From Marisa cornuarietis (Eukaryota; Mollusca; Gastropoda; Architaenioglossa; Ampullariidae), in NCBI GenBank assembly GCA_004794655.1, contig SMMW01000555.1:248001-312000 (forward strand): a DNA stretch of 64,000 nucleotides, in the 5' to 3' direction. The position numbers were made by a program, and so were the translations under genes. Of the stretch, positions 37,101 through 49,100 are shown piece by piece. The notes beneath the pieces are model-generated. The model searched no databases. It was not told where the DNA came from and saw only the letters and a program-made list of their open reading frames with translations. How positions within the stretch are numbered: the first letter of the stretch is position 1; the number at the start of each line of letters is the position of its first letter.

Positions 37101-40100
37101 AGATATAGTCAATAAAAGCCTAACCTGTAAATTTCAGCCTCCAAAACCCATCCGTTAATTATCCACTATCAAAGTACGCGATTTGCACCTGCAGTCAACA
37201 AGTGCCGCCAACAGTGTACTACGCCACACTAGTGCACCATTCACACCATTGCCAGCAGCCAGGAGCAAGCAGAGACAGAGATTGAGCGAAAGTTCAGATT
37301 ATTCGGATGTTGAAAGTCTGTATTTCTCGGGCTACAGTAGCAGTTTTTGAGAACCACAAGAAATGCAGACTTTCAACATAAACACATAAACCATTCAGGT
37401 TGGTCTTTAACTGCCTTCCACGCACTTAATAAAACGCAGGACTAATGCCAGCAAAATGTTGCATCCTTTAATCCCGACAGCTTCACCAGTTCTGCACATC
37501 TGCTTCTCTAGTCTTTTTGATGCCATTACAATTATGATGTCTGTCGTCTCGTCTCAGCTGTGCCCTTATATGACCCTGACTAGTCACCGCTGGACTACCG
37601 CCCCCCCCCCCTTCTACATATGGAAAGGCATGAAGGCAGCCAGGGCAGTCTGGACTGAGGAGAGATGTAATGAGATTGATAATTGTGTGGCCTGGGGTGA
37701 CAACCGAAAGACCTTCTGCCTGCCTGCTCAAGACCCTCACCAATAAGAGCCAGCAAAAAAAAATCCGCGATTGAAGACAGTGAGGTCCACCTACTTTTGG
37801 GGCTATGGAACATCCTGTGCTCAGTCAGTGTGGAGGAAGGTCTGGTGTGCACCATCAAGGCACTGTGTGATGGTTTAAGGAGCTTGGTACTTTTCAATAA
37901 CCAAGTAGGTAAGCTCTTTCCCAGTGTTGTCCAACATCTACCAAAAACTGGGCAGGAACAGGGACTTACAGACCATCACAGACAAACTGCCAGCGTGAGC
38001 ATGAGATAAACATGGAGAAGAGCAAGGTCGTAGTAAACGCCATTGGATCTAGCAAGGCAGAGATTTGAATGAACGAGGTACAACTGGAAGAGGCGCAGTC
38101 TTTAAGTACCTGGGTGCTACCTTTTCCAAAGATAGTGGCTGTGCAGAGAACATATGCCTCACGATCACAGCAGTGACAGCAAGGATAGCCAGACTAAACA
38201 AAATTTAGGACAGCAGAAACGTCAGCTTCCGCACCACATTCCGGTTCTACAAGTCTCTTGTTGTAATGCAGTACAGATGTGAGACATGGATCTTGCTCAC
38301 AGAACAAGAGTGAAAGATCCAAGCATTCAAGATGAATTGCTTCTCCTCTTGATATCCTATAGAGAGCAAAAGACAAATAACTTTGTATGCAGCCTAGTTT
38401 GCCATCAAGCAGCAAAAACAAGTGCTTAAGTCATGTCGCCCGACATGGCACCTTGCTGAAGACTGTCCTCCAAGGAAGGCAGTTAATATCATGGCAAAAA
38501 AGAAAAGCTTGGTGACTAACTTGAAGGAGTGGACTGGCTGTTCATTGGGGGAGCTTCTCATGCAAGTTCAAGACCGGCTCTGCTGGTGTGAGTTCAGCTC
38601 TGCTGCCCTTCATCAGATCTCCCCTATGACTGGTCCTGCTGCAGCCAGTTATAGAATGAAATGATGTAGAGAAAATGTAACAGACTTATTATCTAACTAT
38701 TGCAAAAACAACAGATTTCCTTCTCATTACAACCTTATCTGACCCCTGGGACCTTTAGCAAGCACTTTTGTGTCTTTTAGTTAAGCAGGAACTTGCTTCC
38801 CTGGGTAACATTGTTTCACAGCAGACTGTACCATGAGTCAGTAAGTCCATTATCAACTAAACACCAGTATAAAAGTTACTGAAATGTACCTTGTACCCTC
38901 GATTGCTAAGACTTTTCCATAATCTTATGACATCATTTGCTAACCAGTACGTAGAAAGTTGTCCTACCATGCCAGTGTAAACCGCAACATTATATGTACA
39001 CCCATTCTTGAAATCTGTAAATACCCACATCTTCATTCTCTACCTTGTTCGTTTATCCTTTATATACCTAAAATCATATCTACTCAGCATCTTGGGCTAT
39101 AGCATAATCATTAGAATGCTTGTATAGATGTGTTAATAAATTTACTGTGAAGAAAAGCTTGAAATCTTCAACTTGTAAAATCATTTACAGTACTGTTTGG
39201 TTCATTGCAGAATCCAATTCCAACATCAAAACCAGGTGTAGAGCCGAAACGTCCTGGTCGGCCTGTTGACATAACCTCATTATGCAGATTATCTCCAACA
39301 GTTTCAAATCACTTGGATGTATCTTGGGCATCAGAATTTGGAAGGGTGAGTATTTAACATTTTTGTCTATTGTTTGGCACTCACAAGACTGATTTTATCA
39401 CTGCCTAGAAAGTAACTATTTAAGCAAAATGTGGACCCTGTTGACCGAAATGGAGAGAAAGATTCAGACTTGCAAGATGAAATGCTTCTGAAGACTGTTT
39501 CGAATCTCCTGCAAGGAACAGAAAACAAGCAAATTTTTTCGATGTCAGTGCTCAGGTATTTATTTAGTCTGGGCCTGCGTTGATTTGGCTTTTAGTGTTG
39601 GGACAATATAGTTAGGACACGGTCAGTTTGGCTCAGGTGGAAGGAGAATAGGGCTGGACCAAATAGGTATTGGGTCAAAATGACTGGACCTCCATTTATC
39701 GTTGTCTGTTTACCTTTTACAACTCTCATCAGTTGATTGTGCTTTATAACGACCTTTTGCAGAAGTCCAGTCTTTATAACAATAAGATTACTATGACCAA
39801 CTGTTTGTGCTTTGTTGCAACTTTAAGCCGAAATCACATCTAAAAAGTACATGAGTGCATTTTAAGAGAGCATCTGTGTCTACCATGGTACATGTGTATT
39901 GATCAATTGTTCTTACCTCTAGAGTTTCCCTATAAATCTTCAATCAAGTGAAAACAATGGCAGAATTGTAAAAATGACAAAACGACATAATGAGCAAAAA
40001 CAACAAAGAAAAGCTCCATAGTGTGGATTTTAGAGCTTTATTTTAAACATTAAAATAAATGAACTTGAATTTATAGGTGTTTGAAGTCATAGATCCTGGA

Positions 40101-43100
40101 ATAAAAGCAGACTTGTTGACTTCCCTATTAAGACCCATCTCAGTTAGGACCTGATTTTCTGGATTTTGGCAAGCCTTAGTAGCAAGTTTTTTTTCTGTAC
40201 TAACTGTATATTCTGAAGGACAAAAAGGGAAGATTGTCCTATGGAATCTGAATGTGTGCTAGCAAACAACTATAATGACATAGCACCGCATTCCTGCACC
40301 CAGACATTCTTCTGCATCACATGTGCACAAAATGGCTACTTTGCAACCAAATATTTCACAAACAGCTGTATATGAGATGCTGTAAGTTATACATATGTAT
40401 ACTTGTTTTGCCAATATCTACTGATATTTGTATTAAAAAAAAACATTCACACATGGTAATTTGATATGGTCTTCAAATAAAAATTGAGAATATGTTAAAA
40501 ACAGTGCAGGTTTATGTCATTGAAAACTGTGTACTCATTTAAGCTTAGAAACCTTTTGCTTAAAGTAAATGCTAAAATTCCTGTTAATAAAGACACTTTA
40601 ATTGTTTACAGGGTTACTGTTTGGCTGTCTATTTGGTCCGTCGTCTTTCTTCAGATATTTTGCTTCAGCGCCTGAAACAGTTTGGTAACCGACACTCAGA
40701 TCACACCAGAGCTTTAAGTAAGGCAAAGATTCTAGTTTCTTGATTAAGACAATGAACAAGATATGTTAATATGAAGTTTTAATTTGTATTGAATGGTTTT
40801 AGACTAATGGCTCTCAGGATTTTGAAGACTCTTTATTCAGTCTAAAGGTACACAGCTTAGTTGCACAATTTCTTTATACTGTTATCAATGTGTGAAACAT
40901 ATAATGATGACTACAGATTTTAAACCGAATACCATATTTTCATATTCCTAGCGATAGGGAACAATAAACAATAAATGGAAATCTTAAAATTTTATTGTTC
41001 CCTATCACTAAGACATGTCTGAGTGGCAGGCATGTTTCAAATGAAGTAAAGCTGGTTATGGTGGTGGTGCACTTTGGCTGTCCTGAGGAGATCAACATTT
41101 TGACCACTGTACAATAACCAGGTTGATTGACATTTCATAAATTCAGTTAGCCTGCACTAGTGCAAAAATAAAAGATAAAATTACTGATAAATCACCAAGA
41201 CCAAAGTTTGACAAACCATCACTTAAAACCCCATTAAAATTAGTTAAGCATAGACTTTTCACAGAAGTCAAAAGATTTGTTAAAATACAAATTTGAAGCA
41301 GGAATAATAAGCATTTTGAGTGTTAATAAAGACCATTTAAGTTCATGCATATGTGTAATAAGTGTAGAACTAAAATAAGGTCTGTTCCATTAAAGCAACC
41401 AAATCTTAATCTTTGAACTGTCATTGAGAAGAAATAAGTTACTTCCTGGTTCATATTAACCATAAACAAAATGTGTTTTAGCAGAGCAGGTTTGTGTTAA
41501 TTTCTAAGTAATTTACTATCTTGCTAATTTGACTAATTCTGTGATTAGAACCTTTGTTGTTGAAAGACTTGTTATGCACCAACAAGCAACAGCTATGCAA
41601 TAGATTTCAAACTTCAGTCTGCAATACTGGATGTGTTTGGATGTATAATGTGTCAGTGTGTGTTGTTGGTATGTGTCTGATGAGGGGAACATTTAGTGGG
41701 TAGAATAAAATGCGTCAAAAGTAGTCAGAGTAGACAAGCTAGAAAACTGGCCTATATTTCATTTAAATGCACGTCTTCAGTATTTTATATATTAGTACAA
41801 TCATAAATAATTTTCACTTGGAAACTTCTGTTCAACCAGAATGAGCTTTCATACACATTCAATCAATCATTCTGTGAAGGGAAGCATGTCTCGACCTCTT
41901 AATGATGTGTTTTTGTTAACTGCTTGTTTCATCTGTGTTAAAGCTGCCTACATAGCCCCGGCTTCTCATGCCAGGGCTGCACACCCATCCTTTTCTCTTT
42001 CACTTTTTTTTTCCTCTCTTACTAGCTCTTTCATTAATATTCTTTTCCAAATAAACACTCCCCCATTGGTTTTCTTTCCTATCTTTTGTCTATACGGGTC
42101 TTTCTGCTGTCTTTTTTTTTTCCTATCACACCTTCTTTTCCATTGGCTTCTCTTCTCAGCGGCCTCCTTTAGGCCCCTTGTGTTTGCAATGCAAGGCATG
42201 CCAAGTTGGCAGAGGATGAAATCCTGGAGGTTGAGGTCCCTGATGGGTTGCAGCCCATCATACCAACACACTTCTTAGGCACAGACTTCTCCTAGATGGG
42301 AAGTTGGTGTGGCCCACATCAATTGGCTGGTTGTGCTTTGCTAAAAGGCTGCGGCCTAGGCCAGTCTGGCTTCATCTCTGTAGGCCAGAGTATATTCCTT
42401 CTGTAGTCCTAGTATGACCCTGCTGTAAATACCCTTAGTGGTACTGCTCAACTGCGTCCCTTGTTGGACTCCATGGTAGGTGGGGGTTTGATCCATAGCT
42501 TTTACATTATGACGACAAATAAATCCAAAGATGGGAAATGCTGCCGATAGCATAAGTTGCTCTCTGACAGCAAGATGACTTCATAGCATCCTGGACTACC
42601 TGGCCAGCTTGGAAACTTTTATATGGGATGCATTTATCTGCAGAGAGCATGTAATAGGGGTGTTCCGCGATTTGAGAAAGTGTATAGAACTACTTGGACA
42701 AAAGGTATTTTGCTTGAACTTTCACACCCTTGGCTTCCGAGGTTGTATGCCACTCTTTTTATTAAAAACTTTTTTTTCTCTTCTCTTTCAATTTTGTGTT
42801 GGGTCTGTTCTTTCTGATCCTTGGGAACGGGAAATGGGCATCACTTAGGGCAGCATACACTCCCCTACTCTCTTCATTGTTAAAATAGATTCGTTCTTAA
42901 AGTCTGTGTTTCCAGTTTTGTAGATGATTGTGCTGTCTGCATCCAAGGCAGATCTCTGCCATGCTTCAGATACCATCTTCAGATGTATTAACAGTGTGCA
43001 GAAGTGGGTGGCAGAACATGGCTTCAAATTCTCTCCCACAAAGTCAGTATGTATCCACTTTGGTAAACTGCGAGCCATGTTTCCAGAACCATCTCTCTCT

Positions 43101-46100
43101 GTAAATGGCATAGTACTCAAACCGGTCCAAGAAACGAAATTTCTTGGGGTCATCTTTGACTGAAAACTGTCCTTCCTTATATTAAATCTCCATAGGTCTC
43201 CTATCAGAAACCTTTGACATTCTTTAAATAGTCGGCCATGGGGGGGGGGGGGGCAGACAGCATGGTCTTACTTTGACTGTATCATGCCCTGGTCTGTGCC
43301 AAGCTAAACTATGGGTCCATCAGCTATGGTTCTGCTCTTCTATTTAAAATTTGTCTACCCTATTCACCATCATGAAGCTGTCTCTCACTATACAGCTCAC
43401 TCAATTTCGAAAATATAATTTCAAACCTCACCCACTAGAAAATTCTAAAGCTTTAACTTAAAATTTATTTTATTGCTTTAGAGGTACTTAAAATGATTAC
43501 AGTTTTATATCATGCTACAAAAAATTTTGAAAATATTTGGGTAAAACAGAGAGAAGAGATAAAGGATTATGTGGCTTCCTTCCCTTTCGCTATCACTGTG
43601 TATACTCGTGGGTTGAGGAAAGGTGTTTTCTCTGTTTAGTTGAGAAATATTCGATTTTGAATCTGAAACTGTTAAAAATGTATTGTCTAAATGCATAAAA
43701 AATCTTTATTCATTTTTCTTTTGTTTGCCATACAAAAAGTTTACTTTTGCAATACAGTTACATTTGATACAGTTGATCAGCAAGTTTTTGTAACGCAACC
43801 CAAAACAAAGTGGTAGAGCACCATAAACGTCCTCCTCTCCTTCTGTGCAATAATAGTTATGTTATCACTGAGCTTGCCCTAGAAATCTTGCCTCCAATGC
43901 TGTTTTTGATCCTTAGTGTGCTGCCCTGCATGCCATTCATGTCAAAGCAGTGGTAACTCATGCTGTGACCACATTGGACATGGGTTTACATGCCAGGGGT
44001 GAATACCTAACCTCTCTCTGGCTGGATGACTAAGCTGGTCCACCCCTTTCTCATCTCTTTTTTTTTCTTACTAGTCCTTTCACCTATACTCTTTTCCAAC
44101 AAAATCTCCCCCTTTTACCCTACTGTTTTATCTTTCCTGTCTACTGTCTGTACTGGTCTTTCTCTTGTCTTCTTTTTCCATTTCATCTTCTTTCTCATTG
44201 GTCTGTTTTCTCTGTGGCCTCCTTTAGGCCCCCTGCGTTTAGCCTGCAGGGCAACCCATGTTGGAGGAGGATGGGATCATAGAGGTTGAGTTGCCTGATG
44301 GGTTGCAGACTGTTATACAGCTGGGACACTCTGGGCCATAATAAGCTACATGCCACCCTCCCCTGTCTTTTTGATTGCCCATGCTGTTCTGTGCTGCAAA
44401 AGGAGGTAGTACTTAATCCTCTTGGTTCAAGATAAAAATGAACATTACAATGTCTGGCTTATAACTGAAGATTGCAAAGACAACAGTGTATGAAGTTTGT
44501 TTTTTTATTATTGCTGCTCTGAGATAAACATTAGACCAAGAAACCTAGACATTTTTGGAAAAGAGAAAACTTGAACTTTGCAATAAAAAGTAATGAAAAT
44601 CGCCTTGCCCGTGCTACCCGGCAAGGCCACGTGTCGAACCAAGAGGGTTAATAGACTTAGGACAGGACACACCTATGCCACATGTTCCCATCTTTTACAA
44701 GGCAAGCCCCTACTAGCCCTGGTGCCAGGGACTTTTTACTGTTGTACATGTTTTAGTTACTTATCCTGGTATCCAGAGTATCTGCCAGAATTTTGTTTTT
44801 ACAGCTGGCTGTTTGTTTTTCTTGTTTAGGTCCATCCCATCAATAGCTTTTTTTTTTTTTTTCATTTTTAAGGTTTTTGATTTTTACATTTTGGTTTAAG
44901 GTTCTGATTTCATGGCTACTTTTTAGGGCATAACATATTTTCAAACATTTTACTTATTCTTTTATGTTATCCTTTTCATTTTGTTGGTTTATTTTGTTAG
45001 TGGTGTTGTAATTGTATCTCCTGGGGATCTTGTTTTTCACCCTTTAGTGTACTGTAACCATGCCATAATATAGTTGCTTAGTTGCTGGCACAGCATAGAG
45101 CTCAAACAACCAGCTGACCAACCGACTTCTGTATGTCTATGAAAGCATCCTAGAAAAAAAATCCCTGTGTTTCTTATGCTTGTTGATGACATGGTTTAGT
45201 AGATTTTCCCATTTAACTAGCATCTGCTCGCCATTGCCACTAGAAGTAGATGCTGCCACCAAGTGAAGATGGTTGATGATGGACTTTCTCCAACTTCCCA
45301 CCCTTTCCATTCCATTCCACCTTTGTTTTTATTTCAGCATGTTTTTCCTTTAGAGTTTAATATGTTTCTTTGTGCTTAGCCATATCACTGGTATGTGAAA
45401 TGAATGTTATCAGGACTTTTTTCATGCCTGGAGTGATGAAGGGAGAAAATTAGTTCATAACTTTATGAAAATGTTGTGATTAATGCCCAGCATGTTCTGC
45501 AAGTAATCATATTTTGTTCCCAATTTTCAGTAAAGGAAAAACTGGCTCATGATCCAGAGAGTGAAGTGGCCACAACCAGTCTCAGAGTCTCCCTTATGTG
45601 TCCCGTATGTGTTTGGATCATTTTGTTTTTCTTTTTTTTTAATTTTTGGCAGTGGTTGGAGCTGAAGATATTTTTATTTTTAAGTAAAAGCGAAGTTGGC
45701 TAGATGTGTTACCTATCAGCATCTTTACCATTGCTTTATATTATGTTTAAGCCAAATTGCATTTTGTTGGAGACAGGCAAAGTTATCATTATTGTCATCT
45801 AGATCATGTAGTTATATGGCTATATGGCTAATCAGTTGCAACATTGAAAAGAATTATCACCAGCAAAAATGATATGTAATCACAGAGTAGGCTGCATACG
45901 TGTTCATATGTTCTTTCCTTTATTTGAAGTACCTTTAAATTTTAGACAGCAGACAGTTTGTTACATGCACTTTTATAAATAGGAAAAGAGAAGTGAATGT
46001 TTGGTCTTTGATTGTTGATGCAACAGCTGTCAGATATACTAAAAACACTCAGATCCATTGTGTTAAGGCTGTGAATGGGATAAATAACTGGATATTTTGA

Positions 46101-49100
46101 TTTAGAGTTTTGCAACATTGCAACTTTCTTTTGGGTTTTTGCCTCATTTTCATAATAGACAAATACCATCATGTACATCTCTTATCACTTAACTGCATAA
46201 TTTTCTATAACCAGAATTTATCAGCTTATATTGTTGTGCTGTGAATGATACATTCATCAACATACCTTTAAAACATTGTCTACAGCTTGGCAAAATGCGA
46301 ATGGTCATACCTTGTCGTGCAAGCACTTGCACCCACTTACAGTGTTTTGATGCTTCCACTTTTTTGCTGATGAATGAGAAAAAACCTACATGGATCTGTC
46401 CAGTCTGTGACAAACCTGCAACTTTTGATAAGCTGATTATTGATGGGTGAGACTTGAAATTGGCCCTTTTTTATATATATAAGTTCAGTTTCTTCAGTTT
46501 TCACCTGTGGCTTTTAAAGCAAATGCCATTTGACATGTTTAAAAGTGGTAACGTATTTTTATTACATCTGTTAATGCATTCCTTGTAATATATTCTACGT
46601 ATCTGGTTAACTTAATGATAGTACCTGATACATTAAAATAGTACCTGATACCTAGAAAACCTGATACTTTAAGGTAAGATCTGTGCTGTTGACTTTTGGT
46701 AGTTTGTGGCTTTTAGATATATATATAAAAAAACGAGCAGAGGTACCCAGAATGGTCTGAGTTGATTTCTGTGATTGTATTGCCTACTTTGGATTAAAAT
46801 TTCAAATTGTTCTGCAGTACATTGTTCCAGACCAAAGTGGCCTTTTTTCTCTCATTCATACAATCTAAGGACAGGGTAAAGGGATGAAATTGCTATTTAG
46901 GGTTTCTGTAGAGGTTTGTAAGTCTGAAAGAATTTTTGAAAATGGGCAACCATTTTCCAGACCTGGAAAAGTTTTGAAACTTTCATATTCTGCTTACATA
47001 GTCTGGAAAAATTACAGACTTTATGGACGGCAGCACAATTTCACACAGTTCATAAGAGCACAAATGAAAAATAAAATATTCATCACCCAGACACACGTTT
47101 TACTCAGAGTTATTTTGCAGTGTTAGTATAATCCTAATAGTCAATACTTTGATTTTGCAGTGTCACGGTGGCACAAGACCATGTTGTATTTAAAAACATG
47201 CATGTTTTTTAAGTCTGGAAAAGTATTTGAAAATGGGAAACTGATTTTCACTCAGACCAGGAAAGGTGTTGGAATTTTAACATTTTGCCTGTAAAGTTTG
47301 GAGAAGTTTTGAATGTTTGGAAAGCAGTTTCCACAAATGAAAATCCATCACCCAGATAAAATGTTGATCTAAATGAACTTACTTTTGGTATTAATGTAAT
47401 CTAGATACTAAATAGTCTCACATGGCAACTTCACATACATGTGTAAAGAAAAGCATAATTCACACAACATTTTAAAAAGTATCTTCTAAAATATAATTTG
47501 TTTTGTTCTTATGCATGAAGCTTTTTCTTTTTTCATGTGTTAAATCTGGATGAAAATAAATAGATTGAAGACATACAAAGCTTATAAAAAATGGGTAGCA
47601 AAGCATAAAGTTCTTTTAAAGAAACATTTTCATGTGATACACAAATAAACTATAGAGAATTATTTAATAATGTATTAAATCAATATTCAAAATATGGCGA
47701 AACCTGCAATGTGCAGACCCCTGAACCAGCTAATGCATCTCATCTCAAGACACTTTTGGCATGCACAGTTTGGTTTTCAGTAGAAAACGACCTCCGGTCA
47801 GCGAATATCTGCTAAATGAGAACAGGTTGATGGAAAGAGGTTTTGGGGACAAAACTTGTTCCTTTGTGTCTTGAGCAAATATTTTTCACTTTTTTGTGTT
47901 GGTGCATTTTTTTGAACAGTGAAATTCATTTTTGTCAGCTGGCATAGCCAGAGAGGCCACTGTGTTCCCTACCTGTGTGAAGTTGTTGAAAGTTCTCGTA
48001 TCATATGTTTAAAACAAGGTAATAAGCATGGTTATTTTATTAAAGAAAACAAAATCTTGAGGATGAAGTGTTTTATAGGAAATTGGAAAATTTTGTAACA
48101 CATGAGCAATGTGCTAAAATGGTCATTAAGTTACCATGAAGTTGCAATGAATTATGACTGCAAAGAAATGCAGATTTTCCACATATCATTCTACAGTGGA
48201 GTGTCAAGTGTCAATATTTTACACAGGTTGGCTAATCAAATATTGGAAGTTATCTCATTGGGTTAGTTCACAACCATCAGTCCTACCTGTGAGCAGTCGC
48301 ACAGCATTTGATGCTGATATGCATTCGGTAAATCTTTAATCGTGATTACCTACAACAAGGTTTCCAAAAATGTATCTCCCAACTAATTCAGAGGCAGGAC
48401 AAATCCTTGGTAAGACCAGCCAAATCAAAAGTTAGGTAGTTGAACAGTTAAGTACCTGGATGTTACTTTGGATAATGAGCTCAGTTTTTAAACACCATGT
48501 GTAAACGTCTAATCAGAGGCTACATGTTCTTGTAAAAAATGGGTTTTGATGTTGCAATGCACTTACAGGAAAAGGTTTAGAGGCATAAAACACTACTGGA
48601 GAGCATTATTACATTTAACTTTATAGCTTGATATGGAAATCTAACTCTCAAAAACTAAGAAAAGCTGTCAAGAGTAGTCAAGTTAGCCAGTAATATTGTT
48701 CTTCACCAGCTATTTGTTAAGAGTATGCAGAATACTCCAGGATTCCACATATTAACATAATGAGTTTTTGCAGATGATGTCTTCTGGGTGACAATTCCAT
48801 AACTATCTGCTAAGAAAATTTCTGTAGGAATTCTTTTGTGCCTTAAGCTTTTAGCATTCTGAATTTTAGCAAACCTGAATTTAAAAACTATATACTGTTG
48901 TGCACATTTAACAAGAGTTGATTTATTGGACAACCAGCAAGATAGACCAGCCAGAGACTCCGTTCTCCTGCCCATGAAATGTTCCATCAGAGTTTTAATG
49001 CATCGATGAGGACACAGAGTCTATGATGCCACTATTTGCAATGGGGGAAGTGGAATTTGAATGCACTACCCAGACAGACACAATAAATTGAGACAGTTAC

